From Aromatoleum toluclasticum ATCC 700605 (GTDB taxonomy: Bacteria; Pseudomonadota; Gammaproteobacteria; Burkholderiales; Rhodocyclaceae): a stretch of 64,000 nt of DNA. Below are positions 32,299-41,352 of the stretch, one piece after another; positions within the stretch are counted from its first letter, which is position 1, and each line of letters opens with the position of its first letter. The notes below the pieces were generated by a model. The model made no database searches. It was given only the letters and a program-made list of their open reading frames with translations, and had not been told where the DNA came from. The stretch covers positions 153,113-217,112 of the forward strand of contig NZ_KB899495.1 of the NCBI RefSeq assembly GCF_000378245.1. The letters are read 5' to 3'. A program made the translations under genes and the position numbers.

Positions 32299-33108
32299 TC
32301 AGGTCGCGGGTTCCGAGCTGACGTCCGGCAGGCGCAACAGGTGGTTGCCGCAGTCGACCGGCAGCACCTGGCCGGTCATCGACGAGGACAGGTCGCTGGC
32401 GAGGAACAGCGCGACGTCGGCGCAGTCATCCACCGTGGTGATTCGACCCAGCGGCGACTCCTTGATGAAGGCGACGCCGATCGGGGTGTTCTGCGTCGAC
32501 ATGTCGACACGCGTCTCGTCGATCGGGGTCATGCCGCCGTAGCTGTTCATCGCGGTCGGCACGAAGGTCGGCGCGAGGCAGTTGAAGCGCACCTTGGCGT
32601 GGCCGTACTCGCGCGCGGCGATCTTCGACACGAAGTGCATCGCCGCCTTGCAAGCGGAGTAGCTGGAGATGCCCACCGGCACCATCACGGCAGTCGCCGA
32701 GGTGACGCTGATCACCGAGCCGCCCCCGGTGGCCGCATGGGCATTGCCGAAATGCTTGAGGAAGTAGAAGGCGCCGTTGAGCTGGACATCGGTCACTTCC
32801 TTGATGCCTTCCGGGGTGAGCTCGGAAATCATCGCCGGGCGCACCACACCCGAGGAGTTGATGCTGAAGTCGATGCGTCCCCAGCGCTTCACCGCGGCGT
32901 CCGCCAGGGCCTTGACGTCATCGTATTTGGTGATGTCGCAACGCATCGGAATCGCGCCGGTCTTGGCCGCGAGCTTTTCGAGGTTGTCCATGCGGCGCGC
33001 CGCGATGATCAGCTTCGCGCCCTCTTCCGCGAAACGCTCCGCCATGCGCCAGCCGATGCCGCTCGAGGCACCGATGATCACGCCGACCTTGCCATCCAGA
33101 ATACCCAT
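32299..33108 (-). CDS. Short-chain dehydrogenase/reductase with atypical NNAG motif
   Basis: A 269-residue SDR, first gene of its operon. The cofactor loop GASSGIGWRM and LIIAARRMDN (Arg-Arg, NADP-like) are normal; the usual NNAG is replaced by SINSSGVVRPA, where Asn and Gly are kept but Ala and one Asn are not. The catalytic residues are Ser in VTSATAVMVPVG and YSACK in SSYSACKAAMHFV. A long lid (NSYGGMTPIDETRVDMST) covers the substrate site. The start follows a GGAGGAAGACA-like leader. It probably acts on a hydroxyl or keto group of a bulky compound. A leader of about 205 bases separates it from the promoter at 33321-33349. Confidence 0.87.
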   Translation of the reverse strand: MGILDGKVGVIIGASSGIGWRMAERFAEEGAKLIIAARRMDNLEKLAAKTGAIPMRCDITKYDDVKALADAAVKRWGRIDFSINSSGVVRPAMISELTPEGIKEVTDVQLNGAFYFLKHFGNAHAATGGGSVISVTSATAVMVPVGISSYSACKAAMHFVSKIAAREYGHAKVRFNCLAPTFVPTAMNSYGGMTPIDETRVDMSTQNTPIGVAFIKESPLGRITTVDDCADVALFLASDLSSSMTGQVLPVDCGNHLLRLPDVSSEPAT

Positions 33109-33433
33109 TGTCTTCCTCCGGTGTTTTGAGTGGTTACGAAAGCTTTCGCCGCGATCGGCGGCGCACTTCCGGTCTGAAAAGAAACGCGTCCTGCAAACAT
33201 CCCGGCAAGGGCGGGAGGCAGCCGGGACATGCTGTCCGCCGCACCGCCTGCCCTGTCGCCGGGCCGGTCAGGGTAGGCGCATAAACAATATTGATTCGTT
33301 CATGTACCAGCCATATACCCAAGTTACGCCCCGAAAACAAACAAGTCAACTTGTTTTTTTAAAGCCCGTAAAGCCTCCTTACGGCCTTCCCCGGCGCCGT
33401 CGCGCCACCGCGATCCAGGCCCGCGGAAACCGC
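33109..33433. other. 325-base intergenic region with promoter and 200-base leader
   Basis: Non-coding gap holding, from right to left, a weak stem CCGTAA/TTACGG (33366-33384), the operator-promoter at 33321-33356 and then about 200 bases of leader before the SDR at 33108. I see no gene in it. The leader contains AAAGCTTTC and short GC stems but no riboswitch I can recognise. Confidence 0.5.
33321..33356 (-). promoter_or_regulatory. Promoter with operator over the -35 element (33108-27783 operon)
   Basis: TTGACT (33344-33349) and TAACTT (33321-33326) on the minus strand are 17 bases apart, and the -35 lies in the inverted repeat AAACAAGTCAACTTGTTT (33339-33356). It is identical in elements and spacing to the promoter at 27683-27718, with about 40 bases shared almost fully, so both operons should respond together. 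Confidence 0.7.
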
Positions 33434-34192
33434 TCAGCAGGCCCCCCAGCCGCCGTCGACCGACACCAGCGCCCCGTGCAGGAACGCGGCCCGGTCCGAG
33501 GCGAGCCACAGCACGCAGTCCGCGACCTCTTCGGCCGTCCCCAGCCGCCCCAGCGGATGCAGCGCTACCAGGCGCCGCTCGCGCTCGGGGTCGCGCGTGC
33601 GGCCGTCCAGCATCGGTGTGCGGATCATGCCGGGGCACACCGCGTTGATGCGGATGTTGCGGCCGCCATACTCGACTGCGCAGGTCTTCGTCAGCCCCGC
33701 CACCGCGTGCTTGCTCGCGACATACGCCGACCCGCCCGCGCGGCCACGGAAACTCAGCGCCGACGCGGTATTCACGATCACTCCGCCGCCCTGGCGCAGC
33801 ATCTGCGCGATGCCGTATTTCATGCACAGCCACACGCCCTTCTGGTTGACGGCGATCACGCGGTCGAAATCGGCCTCCGACAGCTCCGTGATCGGCGTGG
33901 AGGGCAGCGTCACCCCGGCATTGTTGTGCATCACGTCGATGCGGCCCCAACGCGCGGCGACCTGCGCAACCAGCCCTTCGACCTCCGGGGCGCGGCTGAC
34001 ATCGACCTTGAAGAACGATGCACGGCCGCCCTCGCCAAGGATGCGCGCGGCCGTATCCTGCCCTTCGCGCTCCGCGACATCCGCCACGGCAACCCGCGCC
34101 CCGGCGCGCGCGAACGCGAGCGCCGTGGCCTGCCCGATGCCGGTGCCGGCGCCGGTGACCACCACCACCCGGCCTTCGAACTCCGCGTTCAC
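33434..34192 (-). CDS. Short-chain dehydrogenase/reductase
   Basis: A 252-residue SDR. There is no ATG near the N-terminus; GTG 34190-34192, with GGGAGG four bases upstream, gives MNAEFEGRVVVVTGAGTGIG. Cofactor loop TGAGTGIGQ, Asp in VAVADVAERE (NAD), HNNAG in VMHNNAGVTLP, NTASALS, and YVASK in AYVASKHAVAGL. It is a typical cyclic-alcohol or 3-ketoacyl-type SDR. It is the last gene of the operon that begins with the envelope module at 44438, 23 bases after the MDR reductase. A weak hairpin and the next promoter follow. Confidence 0.9.
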   Translation of the reverse strand: MNAEFEGRVVVVTGAGTGIGQATALAFARAGARVAVADVAEREGQDTAARILGEGGRASFFKVDVSRAPEVEGLVAQVAARWGRIDVMHNNAGVTLPSTPITELSEADFDRVIAVNQKGVWLCMKYGIAQMLRQGGGVIVNTASALSFRGRAGGSAYVASKHAVAGLTKTCAVEYGGRNIRINAVCPGMIRTPMLDGRTRDPERERRLVALHPLGRLGTAEEVADCVLWLASDRAAFLHGALVSVDGGWGAC

Positions 34193-34215
34193 GCGCCCTC
34201 CCTGCTCCGCTCCCG

Positions 34216-35274
34216 TCAGTCCGGCACCTTCACGACCAGGCGCCCGTCGTTGCCGCCGCTGAATAGTTGATTGAAGATCTCGGGGACCTTGTCGAAGTCG
34301 TCGCGCACGTCGACCTTCGCCACCATCCTGCCGTCGCGGATCCACTCGCCGATCTCGCGGTAGGCCGCCTCGCAGGCCGGCGTGCCGAAATAGTCGGACA
34401 CGAGGAAGCCCTCGATGCGCGCGGTCTTGACCAGCAGGTTCCACATGTTGCGCGGCCCCGGCGGCGCTTCCAGGGCGTTGTACTGGGAAATCATGCCGCA
34501 CACCGGGATGCGCGCCCACTTCGCCAGATTGCCCATCGCCGCATCGAGGATCTCGCCGCCGACGTTGTCGAAATACACGTCGATGCCGTCGGGAAACTCT
34601 TTCGCGATCGCCGCGGCGATGTTGTCGGAAGCCTTGTAGTCGATGCACACGTCGCAGCCGTAATCGCGCACCGCCTCGGCGCACTTGGCCGCGCCGCCGG
34701 CAATGCCGACCACCTTCGCCGCCCCCTTGAGGCGCGCCATCTGCGTCACCAGCGAGCCGACGCTGCCGGCCGCGCCGCTCACCAGCACCTTGTCGCCGGC
34801 CTTCATGCCCGCGATCGTCATCAGCCCGTACCACGCGGTGCCGCCGCTGGTGCCCAGCGCGTGCAGGTACATCGGCAGGTCGAAGCCGTGCGAAGTATCC
34901 ATCGGCGACAGGACGCCGAGGTTGCCGCAACGCACCGGCGAAATCTGGCGCTCGCTGGCGATCATGTACTTCGCCCAGTGGCCGACGCCGGCGACGACCG
35001 TGCCGGGTTCCATCTGCGGATTGCGCGACGCCACGACGCGGCCGATCGTCACCCCCATCACCGGCCCGCCCAACGGCAACGGCTCGGTATAGCCGCCGCC
35101 GGGCGCCATCCACCCGCGCGTGGCGGGGTCCATGGCGAGGTAGAGCATCTTCACCAGCGTCTCGCCGGCTTCCAGCGGGCGTAGCGGCGACTCGCGCAAC
35201 TCCATGTCGCTGCGCCGGACGGCCCCCTCCGGCCGCCGCACCAGAATCCACTGCTTGTTCATTTCGACGCCCAT
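34216..35274 (-). CDS. MDR-family NADPH-dependent alkenone/alkenal reductase
   Basis: A 352-residue medium-chain dehydrogenase/reductase of the zinc-free leukotriene-B4-dehydrogenase / CurA type. Start MGVEMNKQWILVRRPEGAVR has GGGGGGACAAG before it; the internal ATG four codons later is an alternative. It shows YLAMDPATRGWM (family hallmark), GTSGGTAWYGLM, the Rossmann loop VSGAAGSVGSLVTQMA and IDVYFDNVGGEILDAAM. The family reduces the C=C bond of alpha,beta-unsaturated ketones with NADPH. A second member is at 61967-62998, about the same length. It lies 16 bases after an SDR and could saturate an enone produced by that enzyme. Confidence 0.9.
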   Translation of the reverse strand: MGVEMNKQWILVRRPEGAVRRSDMELRESPLRPLEAGETLVKMLYLAMDPATRGWMAPGGGYTEPLPLGGPVMGVTIGRVVASRNPQMEPGTVVAGVGHWAKYMIASERQISPVRCGNLGVLSPMDTSHGFDLPMYLHALGTSGGTAWYGLMTIAGMKAGDKVLVSGAAGSVGSLVTQMARLKGAAKVVGIAGGAAKCAEAVRDYGCDVCIDYKASDNIAAAIAKEFPDGIDVYFDNVGGEILDAAMGNLAKWARIPVCGMISQYNALEAPPGPRNMWNLLVKTARIEGFLVSDYFGTPACEAAYREIGEWIRDGRMVAKVDVRDDFDKVPEIFNQLFSGGNDGRLVVKVPD

Positions 35275-35290
35275 CTTGTCCCCCCGCCGC

Positions 35291-36061
35291 TCAGCGGCTG
35301 ACGTAGCCGGCATCGACGCTCAGCGTCGCCCCGGTCACGTAGGAAGCGAGATCCGAAGCGAGCCACAGGCTCGCTTGCGCCACTTCGTCGGCGCGTCCGA
35401 AACGGTTGAGCAGGCTCAACTGCGGCGCGAACTGCTCTTCGGTCAGGTTGTTGTCGCGCAGCGCCCCGCGCAGCATCGGCGTATCGATCGCGCCGGGCGC
35501 AACCGCGTTGACGCGGATGTTGTGGGCACCGTTTTCCAGCGCCGCAACCTTGGTCAGGCCGATGACGCCGTGTTTGGCGGCAACGTAGACACCGTTGGTC
35601 GGCTGCGGCCGGAAGGAGCTCACCGAACCGATGTTGATGATCGAGCCGCCGTGCCCTTGGCGGATCATCTGCGACAGTTCGTATTTCAGGCACAGCGCGA
35701 CGCCCTTGAGGTCCACGGCGATGACGCGGTCGAACTGCGCCTCGTCCATTTCCGCCAGCGGGTGCGAGTCGGGCGACACCGCCGCGTTGTTGACCGCGAC
35801 GTCGAGCTTGCCGAAGCGCTCCACCGTCGCCTTCACCAGCGCCTCGACCTCGGCCGCGACGGCGACGTTGGCCTTGTAGAAGATCGCCACGCCACCGGCG
35901 CGTTCGATCTCGGCGACCACCTCGCGCCCGGTCTTCTCATCCACATCCGCGACCACGACCCGCGCGCCGGCTTCGGCGAACAGCTTTGCCGTGGCGGCCC
36001 CCATTCCCATCGCGGCGCCGGTGACGACCGCCACCTTGCCATCCAGCGTCAATGCAACCAT
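35291..36061 (-). CDS. Short-chain dehydrogenase/reductase
   Basis: A 256-residue SDR starting MVALTLDGKVAVVTGAAMGM, with GAGGGAAAGACG before ATG. TGAAMGMGAAT loop, Asp in VVVADVDEKT (NAD), NNAAVSP in place of NNAG, GSVSSFR with catalytic Ser, and YVAAK in VYVAAKHGVIGL. PGAIDTPM follows. Relatives include cyclohexanol and 3-alpha-hydroxysteroid dehydrogenases. It is located between the MDR reductase and the EthD-like gene in the 44438-33434 operon. Confidence 0.9.
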   Translation of the reverse strand: MVALTLDGKVAVVTGAAMGMGAATAKLFAEAGARVVVADVDEKTGREVVAEIERAGGVAIFYKANVAVAAEVEALVKATVERFGKLDVAVNNAAVSPDSHPLAEMDEAQFDRVIAVDLKGVALCLKYELSQMIRQGHGGSIINIGSVSSFRPQPTNGVYVAAKHGVIGLTKVAALENGAHNIRVNAVAPGAIDTPMLRGALRDNNLTEEQFAPQLSLLNRFGRADEVAQASLWLASDLASYVTGATLSVDAGYVSR

Positions 36062-36119
36062 CGTCTTTCCCTCGCAGTTTGCCCTATTGCGGCGTGCCGG
36101 CCCTTCCGCCACGCCCCGC

Positions 36120-36845
36120 TCATGCCACGCCCGCCCGGGCATACCACCCGGCGGGCACCACCACCTCCTCGCGCACCAGCATGCCGCGCGTAGCCGACGG
36201 ATCGACCAGCGGCTGCCCGCGCGCCGCGTCGCGCAGCGCCCACTCGCCCCGCAGGCTGTCGAGACTGTCCCACCAGCTGCACTCGACCGCATCGAAGGGC
36301 GGCTCGCCCGCCCCGTCGACGGCCACGTACCGCGTCAGCCGCAGCGGTTCGGCCTCGGGCAGCAGCAGCGGCGTCTCCCCGTCCAGCCAGCGCGCCGCAA
36401 AGGCGTCCGCCGCAAACCGCGGATTGCGCCGGAACACCAGGATCAGCTTGACCGCGTCGCCGGGGAGCTCGCCCGCCGCCTCGCGCAACACCCGTTCGCG
36501 CGCGACACAGGCCACCGCCGGCGGCACCATGAAACGCGCCTCGTCGGGCCCCGCCCCGTGCAGGTATTCGGGACTCGCCACCAGCCGCTGCAGCGCGCCG
36601 ATGTCGTCGATCCACAGCTCCGGCGCCCCGTCCGCCATCCACGCGAAACCGTCGAGGTGCGTGTCGATACGGTGATTCTGGATGTAGCCGCGCAGGTAGC
36701 CGGCCTCGACGAGCCGCAGCGCGTGCGCCTTGTGCACCGTGCGCCAGTACTGGCTGAAAGCCTCCAGCGTGAAATCCGGCCGCCGCAGCAGAAAGCTCAT
36801 CACCTTCAACGCGTCGCCGCCCCCGCCTGCCGGCCGCCCGTTCAC
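36120..36845 (-). CDS. EthD-domain protein (two dimeric alpha/beta barrel repeats)
   Basis: A 241-residue protein with two ferredoxin-like EthD-type repeats: KVMSFLLRRPDFTLEAFSQY (residues about 15-110) and KLILVFRRNPRFAADAFAAR (about 120-220). EthD proteins accompany degradation pathways for ethers, alkyl compounds and polyketides; their exact chemistry is usually unknown. The start is uncertain: GTG 36843-36845 overlaps the SDR stop as GTGA, but its first 14 residues are Gly-rich, and TTG at 36809 or ATG at 36800 would begin right at the domain. It sits between two SDRs. Confidence 0.7.
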   Translation of the reverse strand: MNGRPAGGGGDALKVMSFLLRRPDFTLEAFSQYWRTVHKAHALRLVEAGYLRGYIQNHRIDTHLDGFAWMADGAPELWIDDIGALQRLVASPEYLHGAGPDEARFMVPPAVACVARERVLREAAGELPGDAVKLILVFRRNPRFAADAFAARWLDGETPLLLPEAEPLRLTRYVAVDGAGEPPFDAVECSWWDSLDSLRGEWALRDAARGQPLVDPSATRGMLVREEVVVPAGWYARAGVA

Positions 36846-37588
36846 CGGCTGGTCTCGCCGTTGTCGATGACGATCTGCGAGCCGGTGATGTGGCGCGACT
36901 CGTCCGAAGCGAGAAACACCACCAGGTTGGCGACGTCCTCGGGCCGCCCCTGACCGTGGTGGCGCACCTGATCGAGGCCCGCCGACCCGGCATCGAGCGA
37001 GCTGATCGCCGAGGCCGTCATCGGCGTGTCGTGCGCCCCCGGCAGCACCGCGTTGCAGCGGATGTGGTAGCTCTGCTCCTGGCAGTGGGCGGCCACGCTG
37101 CGCGTCATCGACACGATCGCGCCCTTGGCCGCGGCGTAGGAAACGATCGGGCTCAGCCCCTTGATCGCCGCCACCGACGAGATGTTGATGATCGACCCGC
37201 CGCCGCTCTTCGCCATCGCCGGAATCGCGTGCTTGCAGCCCAGGAAGGTTCCCTCCGTCATGACTGCGCCGTGAAGGCGGAACTCCTCCAGCGAGGTGTC
37301 CTCGACGGTGCCGAAACGAACCAGCCCGGCATTGTTCACCAGCACGTCGAGGCGGCCGAACTTCTCGACCGTCTGCGCGATCACCGACTTCCACTGCGCC
37401 TCGTCGCGCACGTCGTGGGCGATGAAGATGGCGCCGGGGATTTCGGCGGCGACGCGCTGCCCCTGCGCCGCGTTCACGTCCGTCAGCACCACCTTCGCCC
37501 CTTCCGCCGCCATCAGGCGCGCATCCGCCGCGCCCAGCCCCGACGCTGCGCCGGTAACGATTGCGACCTTCCCTTCCAGTCTCTTCAT
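36842..37588 (-). CDS. Short-chain dehydrogenase/reductase
   Basis: A 248-residue SDR starting MKRLEGKVAIVTGAASGLGA, with GGAGAGCGCA before ATG (a GTG four codons upstream is possible). Loop TGAASGLGA, Asp in VVLTDVNAAQG (NAD), VNNAGLVRFG, NISSVAAI and YAAAK in VSYAAAKGAIVSM; PGAHDTPM follows. It has the sequence style of 3-beta/17-beta-hydroxysteroid dehydrogenases of Comamonas type, but specificity is not provable here. It follows the MMPL pump after 58 bases in the same operon. Confidence 0.9.
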   Translation of the reverse strand: MKRLEGKVAIVTGAASGLGAADARLMAAEGAKVVLTDVNAAQGQRVAAEIPGAIFIAHDVRDEAQWKSVIAQTVEKFGRLDVLVNNAGLVRFGTVEDTSLEEFRLHGAVMTEGTFLGCKHAIPAMAKSGGGSIINISSVAAIKGLSPIVSYAAAKGAIVSMTRSVAAHCQEQSYHIRCNAVLPGAHDTPMTASAISSLDAGSAGLDQVRHHGQGRPEDVANLVVFLASDESRHITGSQIVIDNGETSR

Positions 37589-37646
37589 TGCGCTCTCCAC
37601 TCAGGACGAACAAGCCGCCCGCGGCTGCCGCGGGCGATCGAACCGG

Positions 37647-40133
37647 TCATGCCGCAGCGGCGGCGGTTTGCGCCACGCATTCCGCGGGCGCCGGCGTCGC
37701 CGCATCGGTCCCGGCGGACGCCGCGCCGGCCGGCGCCGACACCCCGCGCAGCAGCAGGTGCGACAGCGCCGGCACCAGGATCAGCGCGCCGAGCATGTTC
37801 CAAAGGAACATGAAGGTCAGCAGAATGCCCATGTCGGCCTGGAACTTGATCGGCGACCACGCCCACGTCACGACTCCGGCCGCGAGCGTCACGCCGACCA
37901 GCGCAACGACCTTGCCGGTGGTCGCCAGCGCCCGCCGATAGGCCTCGCCGACGCTGTGGCCGGAGCGCTGGAACACCAGCTGCACGCTCAACAGGTAGAT
38001 CGCGTAGTCGACCCCGATCCCCACCCCCAGCGCCACCACCGGCAGCGTCGCCACCTTGACGCCGATGCCCAGGTACACCATCAGGGCCTCGGCCAGCACC
38101 GACGTGAGCACCAGCGGCACCAGCGCGACGATGACCGCGCGCCAGTTGCGGAAAGTGATCAGGCACAGCAGCGCGACTGCGGCATACACGTAGAACAGCA
38201 TCTTGCGGTTGGCCTCGCGCACGACCATGTTGGTCACCGCGTCGACGCCCGCATTGCCCGCGGCGAGCAGGATCTCGCGCTCGTCGCCGCCGTGGCGTTG
38301 CGCGAACGCGGTAGCCGCCTGCACCACGCCGTCCAGCGTCGCCGCCTTGTGGTCGGCGAGGTAGGCCAGCACCGGGCTGAGCGAGCAGTTCGAGTTGAGG
38401 AACTCGGAGTTCCACGACACCGCGTTGTTGATCTGCGGGTCGATCAGGCTCTGGTTGTCGCTGATCGTGCCCCACTTGGGGCTGCCCTCGAACATGCCGG
38501 CCATGTAGCTGCGCACCGTACCGGCCAGCGAGGCAGTCCGCTGCACACCAGGCACCTGTGCCAGGGCCCAGTCGAGGCGGTCGATCTCGACCAGCGTCTC
38601 GTAGCTGCGGCAGCCGTCGTCGGGCGTCTTCACCATCACCGCGAACACGTCGCTGGAAATGCCGTAGTTGGTCGTGATGAAGGCGTTGTCGCGGTTGTAG
38701 CGCGAATCCGCGCGCAGTTCGGGGGCGCCCGGATCGAGGTCGCCGATCTGCAGCTTCAGTGACGCGGCGAACCCCGCCAGGCCGAGCACCAGCGCCACTG
38801 CCAGGCTGCCGACCGCCCAGCGCCGCTGCGTGAAGTTCTCCAGCCCGCGCCACACCAGATCGAAGCCCCGCGGTGTGCGGCCGGCGGCCTGCTCGACCGC
38901 GAGACTGCGTTTCGCCGCGGCGGGCGTCACGCCGATGAAGGACAGCATCACCGGGATCAGGATCAGGTTGGTGAAGATCAGCACGCCGACGCCGATACTG
39001 GCCGTCAGCGCCAGTTCGCGGATCACGGGAATGTCGATGATCATCAGCACCGCGAAGCCCACCACGTCCGCGAGCAGCGCGGTCATGCCGGCGAGGAAGA
39101 GCCGCCGGAAGGTGTAGCGCGCGGCCACCAGGCGGTGCGTGCCGCGACCGATGTCCTGCATGATGCCGTTCATCTTCTGCGCGCCGTGGCTCACCCCGAT
39201 CGCGACGACGAGGAACGGCACCAGCATCGAATACGGGTCGAGCTGGTAGCCGAACAGCGACACCAGGCCGAGCTGCCAGACCACCGCCATGATCGAGCAG
39301 CCCAGCACCAGCACCGTGCTGCGGATGCAGCGCGTGTAGCTGTAGATGATGGAAACCGCGATCACCACCGCGATGAGGAAGAACAGGGCGACCTTCTCGA
39401 GGCCGGAGATCAGGTCGCCGATCAGCTTGGCGAAGCCGATCACGTACACCCGCACTTTCGCCCCGTCGCCGCTCGTGTAACGGCTGCGGATGTCCTCCAA
39501 GCTGTCGGACAGCTTCTTGTAGTCGACCGGCTTGCCCTCGGCATCGAGCGGACGCAGCGGCACCACGATCATGCTGGAGCGGTAGTCGTTGGCCACCAGA
39601 CTGCCGACGACGTTGGCGCGCGCGATGTTGATGCGCAGGTCCTCGATGGTGCGCGGGCTGCCGTCATAGTCGTGCGGCAGCACCGGCCCGCCGGCGAAGC
39701 CTTCCTCGGTGACCTCGGTCCAGCGCACCACCGGCGTGAAGATCGACTTCATCCACGGCCGGTCGACGCCGGGCAGCAGGAACACCTCGTCGTTGATCTT
39801 CGCCAGTTGCTGCAGGTAGTCGGCGTTGAAGATGTCGCCGTCGACGGCTTCCACGACGATGCGCACCGAATCGCCGAGACCGCGCAACTCGTCGCGGTTC
39901 TGCAGGTAGTTCTGCACGAAGGGATGGCCCTGCGGCAGCATCTTGTCGTAGCTCGCGCTGACCTTCAGGCTGCTCGCCTGATAGCCGAGAAACGCCGTCA
40001 ACAACAGGCACACGAGGATCAGCACGAGGCGGTTGTTGAAGATGATCCGCTCGAGGAAACTGCCGGATTGGTGGTCGAAATTGCGCGGGTCGCTGATCAC
40101 CGCCATCTCGACGCTCTTGTAATGGGCTGCCAT
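37647..40133 (-). CDS. RND/MMPL-family membrane transporter
   Basis: An 828-residue inner-membrane protein of the hydrophobe/MMPL branch of the RND superfamily. It has one N-terminal helix (LVLILVCLLLTAFLGY), a large periplasmic loop, five helices (VALFFLIAVVIAVSIIY through LIFTNLILIPVMLSFIG), then a repeat with a helix at AVGSLAVALVLGLAGF, another large loop and a final set ending LLTFMFLWNMLGALILVPAL, so 12 helices in two equal halves. The conserved GVGIGVDYAIYLL motif in the second half marks the proton path. It moves hydrophobic compounds or lipids using the proton gradient. It is encoded with a Ycf48-like protein, DUF1329 and DUF1302, a set often found together in degraders of hydrophobic compounds. 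Confidence 0.92.
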   Translation of the reverse strand: MAAHYKSVEMAVISDPRNFDHQSGSFLERIIFNNRLVLILVCLLLTAFLGYQASSLKVSASYDKMLPQGHPFVQNYLQNRDELRGLGDSVRIVVEAVDGDIFNADYLQQLAKINDEVFLLPGVDRPWMKSIFTPVVRWTEVTEEGFAGGPVLPHDYDGSPRTIEDLRINIARANVVGSLVANDYRSSMIVVPLRPLDAEGKPVDYKKLSDSLEDIRSRYTSGDGAKVRVYVIGFAKLIGDLISGLEKVALFFLIAVVIAVSIIYSYTRCIRSTVLVLGCSIMAVVWQLGLVSLFGYQLDPYSMLVPFLVVAIGVSHGAQKMNGIMQDIGRGTHRLVAARYTFRRLFLAGMTALLADVVGFAVLMIIDIPVIRELALTASIGVGVLIFTNLILIPVMLSFIGVTPAAAKRSLAVEQAAGRTPRGFDLVWRGLENFTQRRWAVGSLAVALVLGLAGFAASLKLQIGDLDPGAPELRADSRYNRDNAFITTNYGISSDVFAVMVKTPDDGCRSYETLVEIDRLDWALAQVPGVQRTASLAGTVRSYMAGMFEGSPKWGTISDNQSLIDPQINNAVSWNSEFLNSNCSLSPVLAYLADHKAATLDGVVQAATAFAQRHGGDEREILLAAGNAGVDAVTNMVVREANRKMLFYVYAAVALLCLITFRNWRAVIVALVPLVLTSVLAEALMVYLGIGVKVATLPVVALGVGIGVDYAIYLLSVQLVFQRSGHSVGEAYRRALATTGKVVALVGVTLAAGVVTWAWSPIKFQADMGILLTFMFLWNMLGALILVPALSHLLLRGVSAPAGAASAGTDAATPAPAECVAQTAAAAA

Positions 40134-40148
40134 GTCTTTTATCCGTTC

Positions 40149-41273
40149 TCAGTTCGAACCACGTGCGGACGACGGCGTCGCGCCGGCCGGCCCGAGTCCC
40201 TGCGGCGCCGCCAGCGCCGCAGAGCGCACGCCCTCCGCCCCGACCAGCGCCAGGTTGCGCTCCCCGAATGCCGCCACCCCGCCGTAGGACATGGGGCGCG
40301 GCAGGCTCAGGGGACTGAAGGACTGTCCGTTGTTGCTGCTGATGAAGGCCGTGCCGGCCATGCTGACGAGCACGACGTCGTCGTTGCCGAGCAAGGCCGC
40401 GCCGGTCATCCCGGCGCTGCTGCCGAGATCGATGCGCTGCCACGTCTTGCCCGCATCCGCGCTGCGGAAGACGCTCCCGCGCATGCCGTGGGCCATCACC
40501 ACCTTGCCCCCGACGGCGATGCCGAACAGGGTGCCGTCGTAGCCGACGTTGCCGGCGACGAAGCGGTCGGCGCCCGGGTCGTACTTCCACACGCTGCCGG
40601 TCTCGCCGACCAGGAACAGTCCCGACGCCCCGGCACCGATGTTGAAGAAATTGAGTTCGCGCGGGTTGTCCACCTTGTGCATCAGCGGCACCCAGCTCTT
40701 GCCGCCGTCGGTGGTGCGCAGGATGCGGTTGAACGTGCCGGCGACATAGCCGCGCTGCGCGTTCTCGAAATACACCCCGAGGAACGGCTGCGTGCCCCCC
40801 ATCGCGACCACGTTCTTCTCGCGCGTGGCATATTCCCCGGCCTGCGCCAGGCTGCCGTCGGCCGCCGCGCGGTCGTAGTAGTCCACGATCAGCTGCGAGG
40901 CCGACTTGCCGTCGAGCTGGCGCGTCCAGCTCTTGCCGCCGTCGGCGCTGTGGATCACCACGCCGCCGTGGCCGACTGCCCATCCCAGCTCGGGCGACGG
41001 GAAATGCACCGCGAGCAGATCGCTGCTGACCGGCACCTGCGCCTGCGTCCAGCTGCTGCCGCCGTCGTCGCTGAATACGACATGACCCCGCTGCCCGACC
41101 GCCACCAGTCGCCGGCCTGCCGTCGCCACCGCCGTCAGCGGGCTCTTCGCCGCAAGGCTGCTCGCCTGCGCCGGAACCTCCGAGGGGTCCTGAAACCCCG
41201 CCGCCAGCGGTCCCGCCGCCAGCGCGAGGACCAATACGAGCAATCTCCCGCCCGCCCTTCCTGGACATTTCAT
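40149..41273 (-). CDS. Exported Ycf48/BNR-type beta-propeller protein
   Basis: A 374-residue protein with a signal peptide (MKCPGRAGGRLLVLVLALAA then GPLAAG). I prefer ATG 41271-41273, with GGAG 7 bases upstream, over the ATG two codons earlier. The mature part has repeated blades of the type VVFSDDGGSSWTQAQ, VVIHSADGGKSWTRQL, ILRTTDGGKSWVPL, VFRSADAGKTWQRI and AFISSNNGQSFSPL, which are BNR/Asp-box repeats of the Ycf48/Hcf136 fold. In photosynthetic organisms this fold helps assemble membrane complexes; here it probably supports the MMPL pump or DUF1302/1329 proteins in the periplasm. It ends 15 bases before the pump gene. Confidence 0.88.
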   Translation of the reverse strand: MKCPGRAGGRLLVLVLALAAGPLAAGFQDPSEVPAQASSLAAKSPLTAVATAGRRLVAVGQRGHVVFSDDGGSSWTQAQVPVSSDLLAVHFPSPELGWAVGHGGVVIHSADGGKSWTRQLDGKSASQLIVDYYDRAAADGSLAQAGEYATREKNVVAMGGTQPFLGVYFENAQRGYVAGTFNRILRTTDGGKSWVPLMHKVDNPRELNFFNIGAGASGLFLVGETGSVWKYDPGADRFVAGNVGYDGTLFGIAVGGKVVMAHGMRGSVFRSADAGKTWQRIDLGSSAGMTGAALLGNDDVVLVSMAGTAFISSNNGQSFSPLSLPRPMSYGGVAAFGERNLALVGAEGVRSAALAAPQGLGPAGATPSSARGSN

Positions 41274-41352
41274 GTTCATGCTCCGGAGTGCGCGTGCCGC
41301 GCGTGAAACCCAGACAAAAAGCGAGGCCGTGCCACGCACGGCCTCTCCGCTG

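Noticed and set aside
33366-33384. Stem CCGTAA/TTACGG as terminator of the SDR at 33434
   Set aside because: Only six base pairs and the minus-strand sequence after it is A-rich rather than T-rich; it may be part of the adjoining operator region.
33434-35251. A 605-codon frame suggesting an SDR with a long N-terminal extension
   Set aside because: The first about 350 codons are an alternative frame of the MDR reductase gene. GTG 34190-34192 with GGGAGG is the sensible SDR start.
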